The notes: generated by a model not told the origin, from the letters alone. Positions 21,721 through 33,182 are shown, counted from the stretch's first letter. The stretch is 64,000 nt of DNA from Cristatella mucedo (GCA_009760855.2 WPIO01000015.1:5073501-5137500); one strand, 5' to 3'. A program made the numbers and translations.

Positions 21721-22600
21721 TATTCCAGATTTGATGCATGACCTATATGATATATAGGTCAGCACTTTTCTGACAGGTCTTGCAGCTATAATTCCCAGAC
21801 AACGGCAGTATGTAAAGTACAAGCATAGAGTAATTGTGTTCTCAACTCACCGTAGAGTTATATAACTATTTATAGCCACTGATCAGGAATCAGTTGTTCC
21901 AGCAACAATTACTATCCATCTCGTATGCTATGTCAACTGAGTTCTCCAATAACACTGGGTAGCATATTGACGATGCGCGTTTAGTCTATCTTTCCAGGTT
22001 ATGCAGAGGCTAAATTGACGTAAAAATGATTGGCACTGGAATACAGTTCAAGTAGCAATCCTAACTGACTATTAAATTCTGAAAACTCTAATTAAAAGTG
22101 ACTTGTTGTGCAACATGACGTTATTATATAAGGTATCATAAGGTTATTATTTCTTACTGTATGGATCCAAGCAATATTGCACTCATCTGGTAGCAAATTA
22201 AGAATTTTTATTCAACTCTAACCTGCCACACCCGCTACGTGAAGTTTAACAATGATTGTACCTTTCAAAGAATACGGTCACATAGCAGAGCTTTAGCTTC
22301 TCGTCAGTTAGACGCCTATCATCTCCTCCGATCTGTGACTACCATTTGGGTAACACTATAAGGATTCTAGCATTCAGATAGCGTATAATAAGAATAATCT
22401 ATGCTGTATGTTTTTATAGGTCTTACATAGACCCCTTTCTGCTAGCTCAAAATTAGCCCAGAGAGGTATTGCTGGCTGCATTGTTAGGAAAAGTTGCTTT
22501 GTATTTCTCAGAGAAAGTATTTAGGAGAGTAACTGTCTTGTCGGAACTTAATTTCAACCATCTTTTAAGCACCTAAGGTAGAAAGACTGTATACAACGAC
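21720..22600. other. No gene identified
   Basis: Non-coding AT-rich DNA. A short perfect-arm hairpin (GACCTATAT..ATATAGGTC) is at 21740-21760. Confidence 0.35.
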
Positions 22601-23634
22601 CTGAAGTTAGACAAAAAAGCATATTTCAGCCCATCCTGCTACTGATAACGATAAAACCGAACTGCTGCTAATAGGACATCCTAAGCGTGAGGCTGGATTA
22701 AAAGGCTTTGCTGTTTTATTAGTTGATGCTATTGTGCGACCTTCACCACGTACTCGTAATCTAAGTGTTGTGTTCGACAGCCGCCTCAATTTCAAAAGCT
22801 TCATTCAGAAGGCTGCCTCTACAGCTAGCCATCACTTCCGATCTCTATCGAAGATTTGGAGCTGCTTCCCACAGTGGCTTGTAATAATTAAACTAGCTCT
22901 CTAGTTCTGTCTCGGCTTGAATATTGTAATTCCCTTCTGGCTCGGCTGCCAAAAGTTGTTATGAAACTACAGTGGACCATGAATATGGCAGCAAGGCTAG
23001 TCTTCAAGTCCCAGCGGTTTGAGCATGTATCTCCCATGCTGAAAGACCTAGGATGGTTGCCGGTCGATCGAAGAATACATAGCAAAGTTCTTACGCTGAC
23101 CCACAAGGCCCGCCACGGCTTGGCTCCTTCGTACCTAGCTGAACTGCTGCATCACTTTCAGCCTGTTCGCGCCCTCAGGTCCAGTGTGGACAATAAATCA
23201 GCTGTCCGCTTCCTCCTCTTAAAGACAGTTGGCGACAGAAGCTTTAGCTCTGCAGGTCCTAGACTGTGGAACTCGCTTACACAATTCCAGATTATCAACA
23301 ACTACTCTCCAACTGCCGACTATCGCTCATCTTTTTCAGTGGTCCTGAGCTGCTACTTCTATGCTACTCACTACCTCTACTGCTCTCCTGGCTCAGCTAC
23401 GCTTCCCACTTTCTCTTTGTCGCGTGAGACGAAGTCTGTTGGCTATCGAATGCGTACTAAAAGCCGCATAGGCCGTGAGTGTGCTATACAAAATTCTCCT
23501 GTGTAACACCCACATGGTCTTTATGACTTTGTGGAGTTACTAAGGGAAATACATTACATGACATTACATTACATTACATTGCATTGCATTACATTAAATA
23601 ACTTTACATTACATTGCATGACTTTACATTACAT
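22600..23634 (+). mobile_element. L2-B copy with (ACATT)n tail
   Basis: It starts in the RT palm-distal region (DKTELLLIGHP at about 22650) and continues through FNFKSFIQKAASTASHH. Stops near 22905 break the frame, and 22961-23506 is open to NSPV. A 3' UTR with ACATGGTCTTTATGACTTTG is followed by a long ACATT/GCATT tail (23548-23634). Compared with the younger L2-B copies it has several substitutions (NNYSPTADYRSSF for NDIYSPTADYGTSF). The L2-A fragment that follows abuts the tail directly. Confidence 0.8.
22961..23506 (+). CDS. L2-B reverse transcriptase C-terminal region (truncated)
   Basis: A 181-codon frame equals the last part of an L2-type ORF2. It contains MNMAARLVFKSQRFEHVSPM, LGWLPVDRRIHSKVLTLTHK, PSYLAELLHHF and PRLWNSLTQF, the usual C-terminal landmarks of L2/CR1-type proteins. 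There is no palm domain, and upstream stops separate it from the remaining RT, so it is not expected to be translated as a functional protein. Confidence 0.75.
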   Translation: MKLQWTMNMAARLVFKSQRFEHVSPMLKDLGWLPVDRRIHSKVLTLTHKARHGLAPSYLAELLHHFQPVRALRSSVDNKSAVRFLLLKTVGDRSFSSAGPRLWNSLTQFQIINNYSPTADYRSSFSVVLSCYFYATHYLYCSPGSATLPTFSLSRETKSVGYRMRTKSRIGRECAIQNSPV

Positions 23635-24265
23635 AAGCAGATGAAAGACGAATTACAGGGACCCACTAAGTGCTATCCTAAATAGGCGTGTTTTTAAGTT
23701 CTTTTTAAATGTGGTAGGGTCAGGGAATGATCTGACGCAAGTAGGGAGGGAGTTCCAGGCTTTGGGAGCATACAAACTAAATGCACGGTCTCCAAAAGGA
23801 TTTGAGGTTTTGTACGAGGTAATGATAGACTGTTGGATTCCAAAAAGCGGATGGCAGGAAGCTTGGCCTGGTGGGGGAGTAGATCTGAATGATAGGCTGG
23901 AGCCAAAGAATAAAGTGACCTAAAAGCGAGCGAAAACACCTTGAAGTCAATCCATTTCTTGACTGGTAGCCAGTGCTGGTCAGCGAGAAGTGGAGCCAAG
24001 TGTCAACTGCATCGCTCACGACAGACACGCCTTGCTGGGAAGTTTTGCACAAGCTAAAATCGGCTGATCGTAATGCCAGTATGCCAGTATGCAGTAAATT
24101 GGAGAAGTCAAGATGGAATGTTACAAATGCATGGACCAACACAGACGTGGTATCCATACCTAAACAAGCCTGAATTGTAGCAATTTTATGTAGACGAAAG
24201 TTGGCAGATTTGACTGTGTAGCTGATGTGGTCGTTTAACGAGTGGTCACTTTGGAACATGCCGGT
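23635..24265 (-). mobile_element. L2-A fragment
   Basis: Minus-strand 3' UTR and RT C-terminal region (23694-23999: APLLADQHWLPVKKWIDFKV and following) with frameshifts. The 3' tail is missing because L2-B tail sequence abuts it at 23634. The fragment ends upstream near the segment coding the FQSDHSLNDHISYTVKSA block. Confidence 0.7.
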
Positions 24266-24267
24266 AT

Positions 24268-24385
24268 TTTCGAAAATACCGTAATTCATCCATAATTATG
24301 AATGAGAGATCTCTTGCAATAAACTTTATTGATCATAAAGACGTCGAAGCTGCACACATGAAATAATCTATTGCGTGCCTCCGGC
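24268..24385 (-). repeat. Piece of the secreted-protein upstream flank
   Basis: Matches 46175-46295 in the flank of copy S5 on the same strand (blocks CACACATGAAATAAT..CTATTGC and TTGCGTGCCTCCGG-like). Confidence 0.4.
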
Positions 24386-25150
24386 AGAAAAGCTCGGGTG
24401 GGTGACGGATCTTGTCCTGCAACGAGAGTGCATCTTTTCGGTTCTAGCTAAAAGGAATAGCCAGATTCTAGTCAGCCTCAAAGCTCGTACTCATTTTTTA
24501 AATGAATGAATGTATTCACTTCTGTAAAGTGTAATTTTATATTGTCGTGTAACTAAATCTTTGTGTAACAATTAACTCTTTTCAAATCAGGATAATTTTT
24601 CTGGCAATAAAGTGGCCGTTTCGGAACGCTGCTATTACACAAAACACTGTTGACTTTAAGGTTACTCTCAGCCCGCAACCTATCAGCCTACTAAAGGTAC
24701 GTGAAGTACATGTTGACTATGATCCTGACGGTTCACGAGCCCCGTCGATACATTAAAGCAGAATATTTTGCAAGGGCCTGCTTTGCAGATTACGTACTAG
24801 CAGTTTTCGTGAAATCGCAGACAGATTCAATACTTAAATCATTTTGACCTCTTTATTCGGTGCGAAATAAGAGCAGGCCGAGACAAATTGTACAATATTT
24901 AGTACATTTTCTGGTAGTTTGCACTTCGTTTGACTGATGAGGCCACATGTTGCACCTCAATACTAGCAATACCAGCAATACTAGCAATAATAGCAAGACT
25001 AGAAAGACCAGCAATACATACCCTTAGGAAACTCCTTGGTTCATTAGTCTCCTCCTGCTTTGTATGAATAAGATTTTAATATCTTGAAATCACATGTAAA
25101 TTGACCCATGTGATTAACTGATTGCATTTAACTTAACTTACCGCTCCACT
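24385..25150 (+). repeat. R1 repeat, copy 1
   Basis: A roughly 0.75-kb non-coding repeat also present at 31895-32600 (same strand). A shorter copy at about 28770-29200 is open in places. Shared blocks are GATCTTGTCC, CTTTTCAAATC, AACCTATCAGCC and CTCCTCCTGCTNTGTATGAA. Frames are not conserved between copies, so it is not coding. Class unknown. Confidence 0.45.
24955..25018 (+). repeat. Short tandem repeat, TACTAGCAA-like unit
   Basis: About six 9-10-base units (TACTAGCAA, TACCAGCAA, GACTAGAAA). The paralogous R1 copy near 32455 has a single unit, so this is a local expansion. Confidence 0.7.
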
Positions 25151-25189
25151 ACAAGCTCTTGCTTTGACTGATTGTCCAGCAAGGAATAC

Positions 25190-26545
25190 AATATTTTTTA
25201 AATACTGAAATGCTTATCCAAATATGTGAGTCGCTGTTGTGTCACTTGGAATTCAGAATTTGAACATTTGAACCATCTTAAGCTAACGACTGACTAGTAA
25301 AAATCTAATTAATCAAGCGGCAGCATTAATCCATAGCATTTATGGAAAAAATTAATTTACAACTCTTTTATGGCAATATTTTACTTCACATTACATGTAA
25401 ATTTACATAAGCAAACGGATCATGCCAATATATGACAATATATAACGGATATATGACAACGTTTGATCTGACATTCATAGGATCTGCATGCTGATCGTGC
25501 AACGGCAGAGTTATTCTTCTCTGTTAGACATCATTGGTTTAATGCCTGCATCTATCCCTACAATGTACTAATATTCATCACTAGCTTACATGTGATGGTA
25601 GGCTTCCGGAAATAGGATTAATGTAAAAGACATATCATTGCAGCTCATCAGTGGTTTAACATGTTGGACATTAAACTTTCATGAGAACGCTTATCTTAAA
25701 CTACTGGCATCGTTGCTGGGTTTAAATAAACGGAGTCAATTATTTACTCGTTCCTCAGCCCCGACGTCAGGGTACTTCTTTCGGAAAATCCACTACAATA
25801 TAATTCGAAATAGCCAATTTAAAAGCTTGTTTTCTGTCAACCACGCTTAATAACATCCAGATGTGGGATTACTAAGCGAAATCAAAGGCATTTGTAACGT
25901 AAAAAGGTTTACTGATTTGGCAAATGTAGTCGCAAGATTTCATTTTTTCCACACTAAAGACTCCGTAACAGTCGGTCATGTGAACTCAAATGACGCCATT
26001 TAGCTAAACCGATTGCCGAGTTCCAAAATAAATGCTTGATTTGGAGCTAAAGCTGACTTTTTGCACCATGTGGCTTTTAGACTACAGTTATTTGCTTCCA
26101 GAGGCATGCAATATGTTTATTCTTGTGTGTGGCATAGTTGTCTTTCCGAAAAATTAAGTTCTACTGAAATATTTAAAGGATCGATATTTCTAAAATAGGC
26201 GACATGAATGATTTTTATAAAATCTCTCGAATACCTAAAATTTCAAACTGCACTTTTTTCCACTGGTAAATTATGAACTGCAGAAGAAAATTTTGGAATT
26301 TCGTAATTATAATCTTTGAAAAGATAACAAATAAGATCGTTAATAACCCAAGTAATGGTATTGAGACTTATTAAAGAAATAATCCCAAATGATTTTTTAC
26401 CGCTACTCGACTGATAAAGTTTCAAGGGAGTGAAATGAACAAGAGAAATCGGTTTTCCGGCCTTGTTAATTTATCCTTAATTTTATGGTGATATATCATT
26501 CCCGAAGATTTTTGTCTCACATCTGGGTGGCTCGTTTCAGATTCC
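25190..26545 (+). repeat. Upstream flank of gene copy S4
   Basis: Pairs with the reverse of 45529-47340 and with 18590-20467. The last 300 bases before the ATG are the best conserved (block ATCGGTTTTCCGGCCTTGTTAA near 26448, also at 45615 in reverse), which suggests leader or promoter sequence. Confidence 0.5.
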
Positions 26546-27003
26546 ATGAAGCTAGTACCTACTGCAGTGTTCGTGTCACTTCTGTGTGGAGCTTTTGTAG
26601 CTAAAATAAGTCAGATGACTCTCAAACAGTTTAATGGATCATTCCGCACGTTTTCGAGAGCCCTTGATTTCAACTGTTTTGCAATGACACACTTTAGACA
26701 ATGTCTTTGCAGTAATCACAACAGGATTTTCAGATTAGCAGCGAAGCACTTGAAGAACTCGCTCAAGCCTATACAAGTAAATCTTTTGCAATCACTATTT
26801 AGTCGATTATTTCTGCTCGCTCTGAGCCGAGTTAAAAACTATAATTTAATTTTGCAGAGTATCAAGAGTCTAAAAGAATATCGGAACATCTGCTTATAAC
26901 AGCTATACAAGACTGTGCAGCAATTGTAGAAGAAGCAGCACATTTGGTCGGTTTAGTCGCTCACACTGTTAGTAATGTTGCAAACGCTGTTAAACACGGT
27001 TGA
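26546..27003 (+). pseudogene. Small secreted-protein family, copy S4
   Basis: Exon 1 (26546-26614) encodes KLVPTAVFVSLLCGAFVAK and then ISQ; the donor reads ATGACT instead of GTGACT/GTGAGT. Exon 2 (26734-26776, 43 nt) encodes ISSEALEELAQAYT with an intact GTAAAT donor. Exon 3 (26858-27003) follows TTTGCAG and encodes YQESKRISEHLLITAIQ, then a VEEAAHLVGLVAHTVSNVA-like stretch, stopping at TGA 27001-27003. It lacks about 15 codons present in the other copies. AATAAA is at 27063. An acceptor TTTCAG lies 5 nt before the ATG. Apart from the exon 1 donor this is the least damaged copy; splicing could only proceed with an alternative donor. Confidence 0.6.
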
Positions 27004-27640
27004 AATTTGAGGGTCAATAACGTGTGATGGCAAGATGCATGCCAGCATCTGCGAATGTCTTCAATAAAACCATGAGTATTTTGGAGAAGCTCAAAAATCT
27101 TTAATGCAATTTAAATTAAAATAGAAAATTGCATAAGAAACATCCGGATGGCAAGCGGTTCAGGTAGGACTACTTCAAAGGTCGCCTCAAAGTGAATAAA
27201 TCTTTTTTTAAATAAACGACGATAAATGCAAGCTAAAAGAGTCATGCTTTCCAAGCTTCGTATGTATGATCAGACCACACCACACTAATTGGTTAGTGGT
27301 ATTTTTAAGGTGTCAGTATGCTATGGTACTTATAACATAAATTAATCATACTTAAAACTGAAAATGTCGCGTTTTAAGATTTTGTGTTTACCTTATACTA
27401 GCGAGTGTTGAAAAGTCAGGCATGACGGATTTTAAGCCTATGGTATCATATAAAGTCGAGTAATAGACTCATTTTATTCCCTCGTCAAAGCAGATTCACA
27501 TATTCAGTAGTACAAGATAATCCCTAATCAATGTTTCCAGTAATTATTGGAGAACGTGCATACCACGCATCCTCCAACAAATTATTTCTTGGGTATTCGG
27601 GGCGAAAACCAGTGATGATACCTGTTTAGTAAACCATTTC
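27004..27640 (+). repeat. Downstream flank of gene copy S4
   Basis: Homologous to 21157-21720 and to the reverse of 44510-45020. It includes AATAAA at 27063-27068 and the block TTAAGATTTTGTGTTTACC near 27376. After about 27560 the similarity stops. Confidence 0.5.
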
Positions 27641-27689
27641 GTCTTACCCAGAGGGCAATGTGTTATGGAAATGAAGGGCACGGGCTAAG

Positions 27690-30300
27690 AAATCAAGTAG
27701 TGATTCAACTGGCAATCCAACTCTGAAACTGAGTTAGAAATTTATCGAAAACCTGAATGAAACGTAGAAAGGTTTATTATGATTACTACTAGCTGCTAGA
27801 TGTGATGGTAGCATTTTGGCTCGTATGCTGCTTTGCCAGAAAATACAGGTAGATCGGGTGGTTACCTGTTACAGGTTATGAAAGCAACGACGTGTTTGTA
27901 TACCACTCACAAGAACTTAATGTTTTCCTTGTTGCTGTAAATTTGCAGTTACGAAAGCACGATGTAACGGTCAGTGCTAAAAAAGCACAATGTCGACATA
28001 AATAGCAATGCTGGACGAGAGGCGTACAACAACAGCAACTAATATTACGTTGGTGGCAGCACACAGCCTATGAGGTCAAAGGAACAGGGACAAGGAACTA
28101 TTAAATGCTGATTTATAAAAATGCACAGAGTAGCTTCTTTAAAGCGGTCGAACTTTAGGATGACGTGACTTCAGTCCACTAAGAGTTCCAGACTATGGTA
28201 AATTATAAAGAAACGACTGTGGCCTTGAATAAATTAAAGTTCGTAACAGGTACGGCTGCACGGTATATTTCAGGAAACCAAATGTAATGCCATCATGCAA
28301 GCACAGCTGGACGCATTTGCACAAAATTCTGCTAAAGGTAAGCAACGTTCGCGACAGACATGCCTAGCCTTATAGCTTTGCACCGATTGGAAGGGCGTGA
28401 GTGCTCAGGCTTGACATTCCCTAGCGTCGCTTCATTGAAGTCATGCCTGGATGCAAAATACGCACGGCGAATTTTAAACGTGGTATCCCGGTTTAAGCAA
28501 GCCCAAAATTGAGTTCATTTTTACGTATTCGAATATTTGTATTGAGTGCACACACAGGTGATCTAGTATGTGCCACTGCAAGCAGTTGCAATAACAGTTA
28601 AAACTTTCTCCCAGGTATTACATTTAGCACAGACTAATGCTCGGAAGCGGTCCTACATTTATTTGCTGGTAACTCACTTATGTAGTCTGTTTTTAAACCC
28701 AAGTCGATAGGAAAACTCTGAGTCCATGGCAGAGAAGCATTTTTTATACACGAACTGAAGTTCCAGGCTTGTACTAATAGCTCCGGTGTGTGACAGATCT
28801 TGTCCAGCAACCAGAGTGCCTCTGTTTGGTTGTAGCTAAATTTAATTCCAATGGTCAATTTAGCCTTAACGTTCATAGTCATTTTACTAAACAATGAACC
28901 TATTTTGTTTGAAGTGTCTAATCGTAGGTTATCGTGTAGCACATCAGTTGGATCACAAATAACTCTTTTCAAATCGGAATTTTTATTCTGGCGAAAGAGA
29001 GGCTCCTCTGGTACGCCACCAGTACCACGAAACCATCTTGAATTTAGGGATACTCTCGACCAGCGACCTATCAGCCAACTAAAGGTTTCAAAAGTACTTG
29101 TCGATCTTCGTCCTGGCCTGTTCACGAGGCCCGTGTATAAATTAGTTCAGAAAATCCTTTAAGATTCTGCTTTGCAGGCGTCTTGATAGCAGTGTTTATT
29201 AATTTGAAAGAGCTTCATTAGTTAAATCGCATTGAAATCTTTTTTGGCCACGAAATAGGAACATGCCTTGACAAATCGTACCATATCCACTTGGTTTGAG
29301 CGATTTATCTCATCACTTATCAGCACAGCTATCCTACGATGAAATAACTGTCATCAGTTATATGTCGTAGGATCTAATCATAAAACGTGGCTAAAATCAG
29401 AAGCTATCCCAACTAAAGTGCCACAGTAAAAGTACGTTAAGTAGTTGTGTGATCATCAAGCTCAGGCTTCAATCGTCAAATTATATGCAGACCATGCCTT
29501 TAGTTCTTAATTTCCCGAAGCTGGTAAATGTACTTGTTTCTGGGATCATGCCATCTTCTACTGTGACGAAATCTAAACAAAAGCTAAAAGCGTGCATTTA
29601 ATTAAAATTCATCGTTTTGATCTTACGATTTGTTGTTTCACTGCTAATGCACTCTTTGAAAGCTGCGATTTAGAAATGCACAAGCTCTCAAACCTCGGGA
29701 AGTCGTGACGTAACTCTTTTAAGCGGTTCAGACTTTAGGGAAGTACAAAAAACGGCTTTGCTTGCCGATTAAATTAACGTTCGTAATCGGTACAGCTAAA
29801 CGATCTTTTTCACAGAACCGGATGTAATGCTATGATTCCCAAACAGTTTGACCCATTTGTGAACAAGTCTGCCAAAAGTAACTAACGTTCGCGAAAGATA
29901 AGCTTATCTTCATAGCTTTCAACGAATGGAAGGGCCTGAGTGCTCAGGCTGGACACTCGTTAGCATCGGTTTATGGAAGTCATGGCCCGATGCAAATACG
30001 CATGGCCAAATTGAAATCTAGCATCTCCGTTTAAGTAAACCCGAAATATAGCCCATTTACTACTGATTCACGCATTTTGTGTTGAATGCACAAGCAGGTG
30101 ACATACTATTTGCCTCAGCAAGCTGCTGCACTAAGCGTTAAAACTGTCATCCGGGTATTTATTTGAGGACAAGGCATCGCTCGGCAATGCCCTTATATTT
30201 AATTGTAAATACATTTCAAACGAAGTCCAATTTCAAACTAAAGTCGACAGGAAAACTCCAAGTCCTTATCAGAGAAGCCTGTTTTGAACAATAGCTGAGG
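27690..30300 (-). repeat. Tandem pair of ancient L2-like repeats (R2) separated by R1
   Basis: 27880-28750 and 29620-30290 are diverged copies of one another (blocks TTCGCGACAGACATGCC/TTCGCGAAAGATAAGC, GGGCGTGAGTGCTCAGGC, GATAGGAAAACTC). Both match 16.7-17.6 kb in reverse. Between them, 28770-29200 is an R1 copy in + orientation. 27690-27800 also matches 62200-62300 directly. Weak L2-A RT/3' UTR similarity suggests origin from an old LINE. Frames of 163 and 103 codons at 28634-29162 are not conserved in other copies. Confidence 0.4.
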
Positions 30301-30329
30301 ATATGGGCTTTAACAAGCAGCTCAGATAT

Positions 30330-31893
30330 AATAATATTAATAATATTGCACTTGATAAAGCGCCCTCAGAGAACTTAATCTCTTTCTAGGCGCTTTACAT
30401 TTGCTGCGAAGTTATATGCAATAGAATAGTAAGTAAAATCATGCTTGAAAAACAAACAAAATGAATAACATGGTTAGGGGTTACATGCACTGGGTCAGCA
30501 TGCAAATGTGGTTAGTGGCAGCATGAACAGTGTCAGCAAGCATAAGCACATCGAGGACGAATCACAAAAACTCACTAAATGCTGTCCTAAATAGGTATGT
30601 TTTTAAGTTTCTTTTAAATGTGGTCAGGTCAGGGGATGTTCTGATGCAGGTCGGGAGGGAGTTCCAGGCTGTGGGAGCATACGAGCTAAATGCACGGTCT
30701 CCAAAGGATTTAAGGTTTGTACGAGGTATTTCTAGACTGTTGGATTCCGAAAAGCGAGTGGTACGATGCTTTGCCTAATGGGGTAGTATATCTGAAAGAT
30801 AGGCTGGATCCATAGAATGAAGAGACCTAAAAGTGAGCGACAAAACCTTGAAGTCAATCCGTTTTTTGACTGGTAACCAGTGCAGGTCGGCGAGAAGTGG
30901 AGTAATGTGGCAACTGCGACGCTCACGACAGACAAGCCTAGCTGCAGAGTTTTGCACCAGCTGCAATCGCCTGATCGCACATGCTGGTAGGCCAGTAAGC
31001 AGTGAGTTGCAGAAGTCGAGACGGGATGTCACGAATGCATGGACCAACTTGGACGTGGAATCCTTATCTAAACAAGCTCTAATTTTAGCAATGTTATGAA
31101 GCTGAAAATAGGCTGATTTGACTGTGGAGCTGATGTGGTCGTCTAACGAGAGGTCGCTTTGGAATATGACACCTAGATTTCGAGCTGATGCAACTGGAGA
31201 TATGCTGGCAGAGCCAATTTTGAAAGTCAGCCTTTTCAATTTCTGAATAACACTAGATTTGCCCATAACTAGTAAGTAAGTTTTATCATTGTTTAGTTTT
31301 AGAAAATGTGCTGCCATCCATGATCGGATGTCATCAATGCATGCAGCAAGTGAGTTGAGAGAATTTGAGGTGCTCGAAGGCTGGGAGGGATCAAAGCAAA
31401 GGTACAACTGAGTGTCATCCGCATAGAAGTGAAAGCCTAGATTGTGCTTGGCAATCAAATCAGCGAGAGGGAGAGTATAAACGGTGAAAAGGACCAGACC
31501 TAGCACAGAGCCCTGAGGTACTCCATATTTTAGAGGTACTTCAGATGATCTTTGTCCATTCACGTCAACACTCTGGAGTCTCCCACTGAGATAGGACCTG
31601 AACCACTGCAGAGCAGTGCCAGTGATGCCCAGGCGAGATGAGAGGCGCTCTAGAAGTACTTTGTGATCGATGGTATCAAAAGCTGCCGAAAGATCGAGCA
31701 AAACAAGAAGAGACACTCTACCCATGTCTGCATTCCTAAGTAGGTCGTTGTATACCCGAAGCAATGCTGACTCTGTGGAGTGATTAGCTCTAAAGCCAGA
31801 CTGGAACTTACTAGCAAGGTGTGAGGTTTCGATATACGAGTTCAGCTGGTCTGCCACGACCCGTTCCAGTGTCTTAGATAGGAATGGTATAAT
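30330..31893 (-). mobile_element. L2-A, young 5'-truncated copy
   Basis: The (ATT)n tail (30330), the stem-loop, the 3' UTR and RT coding sequence extend up to the KTLERVVADQL region at 31860-31893, where R1 repeat sequence begins. It is nearly identical in protein to the 121-2316 copy. Confidence 0.85.
30775..31893 (-). CDS. L2-A reverse transcriptase fragment with intact YADD
   Basis: Minus-strand frame of about 370 codons; the first ATG is at 31857 but the coding match starts at 31893. It carries LDLSAAFDTIDHKVLL, GVPQGSVLGLVLF and FHFYADDTQLYL, so the catalytic Asp pair is present here. A TAG at 30775-30777 replaces the His/Gln codon after LPH and removes the last roughly 70 residues. 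The endonuclease region is absent. Non-autonomous. Confidence 0.85.
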   Translation of the reverse strand: MIPFLSKTLERVVADQLNSYIETSHLASKFQSGFRANHSTESALLRVYNDLLRNADMGRVSLLVLLDLSAAFDTIDHKVLLERLSSRLGITGTALQWFRSYLSGRLQSVDVNGQRSSEVPLKYGVPQGSVLGLVLFTVYTLPLADLIAKHNLGFHFYADDTQLYLCFDPSQPSSTSNSLNSLAACIDDIRSWMAAHFLKLNNDKTYLLVMGKSSVIQKLKRLTFKIGSASISPVASARNLGVIFQSDLSLDDHISSTVKSAYFQLHNIAKIRACLDKDSTSKLVHAFVTSRLDFCNSLLTGLPACAIRRLQLVQNSAARLVCRERRSCHITPLLADLHWLPVKKRIDFKVLSLTFRSLHSMDPAYLSDILPH

Positions 31894-31894
31894 G

Positions 31895-32600
31895 TGTGAT
31901 AGATCTTGTCCAGCAACCAGATTGCCTCTTTTTGGTTGTAGCTAACTTGAATAGGAAGATTCTAGTTAGCCGCAAAGCTCGTACTCATGCTACTAAATAA
32001 ATGACTTCATTCGCTGTCTTAACCTCTAATCAGAAGTTATCGTGTAACCCATCTCATGCGGAAAAATTGACTCTTTTTAAATCAGAATTATGTTTCCTTT
32101 GAAAAGTGGCAGTTTGAGAAGGCCACCACTACACCGAGCCCTCTTGAACGTAAGGCTTCGAACGGCCAGCGATATTTCAGTCTACTAAAATTATCCCAAG
32201 TACATGTCGATTTTTGTCAGGGCCAGTACACAAGCCTCGATTAAAAATTAAGGCAGAAGTATTTGTAAGCTCCTGCTAAGCAGCTGTCGTGATGGCAGTG
32301 TTTATGAAATTGCAGTAAGCTTGATTAGTCAAATAATGCTGATATATGTATTGGCTACGAAATAGAAGGCTGTCACAAGTTGCACCATATGTAATATACT
32401 TTGCACTGCTTTTGCAATCCGTCGGACTGCAGTGGCCCCATGCTGCACCTCAATACTAGCAACACGTCGCTTCAAGCGACTCGTTGGTTCGTTTGTCTCC
32501 TCCTGCTATGTATGAATCAAGTTTTAATACCTTGAAATTATAGAGAAAAAGACTCTTGGTATTAACCGATTTCAATGCCCTTGGATGAGAACAAATTCTC
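31895..32600 (+). repeat. R1 repeat, copy 2
   Basis: Aligned with 24385-25150 through the blocks GATAGATCTTGTCC, CACCTCAATACTAGCAA and CTCCTCCTGCTATGTATGAA. No open frame. It follows directly on the 5' end of the L2-A copy. Confidence 0.45.
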
Positions 32601-33180
32601 ATTTTTCGTCAGATTTGTTCTAGTATAATTGCAGTTGTATTCGCACCTTAGCTGGCTAGAATATGCAGTACTCTTAACAAAGGATAGATCGTCGGTGCCC
32701 TACTATAGTATCGTAGCAGAGTTTGCAGTTTATTCTAGACGCTTCGATTTCTCCCTTATGGTTGAGGTAGAACATATTATTAATCAAGGTTTTGTATGAA
32801 TACTTGCTTTAGCTACTTATCTTACCACTTAATAATCTGCTTTACTTCAACTTTGGCTGTCATCGATTATTTGTCAAAGGATCTAGTCAGAAAAGTTGTC
32901 AAAATCAGAAGCTGCCTCAACCAGAGTGCCACATTTGGAGTACATTCAGCAGTTGTGTGGTCGTCAGCAATTGCACATTGCACCTGTAATCAGTTTCAAC
33001 TGTATTAGGAACGATGAAAGAAAACGTACAAAAAAGCTATATTCCCATACACATAAAGCCTCGATTGTGCAAGGTATTCACGTCGGCAACGATCGGAGAA
33101 TTAACCACGAGAAGAGCTGCACCAAGCTTTGAGCCCTAAGTTACCCAATATTTCCGACTTTCATTTGACTCTCTTAGAAT
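32600..33180. other. Diverged repeat, no gene
   Basis: 32830-32990 resembles 29300-29470 (AAAATCAGAAGCTGCC, AGAGTGCCACA, CAGTTGTGTGGTCGTCA). Two short frames here have no known motif. Confidence 0.35.
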
Positions 33181-33182
33181 GA

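Noticed and set aside
24955-25018. CRISPR-like array
   Set aside because: Units of 9-10 bases without spacers; it is a simple tandem repeat in a eukaryotic sequence.
28634-29162. Overlapping 163- and 103-codon frames as a real gene
   Set aside because: The sequence is an R1 repeat copy, and the frames are not open in the copies at 24.4 and 31.9 kb.
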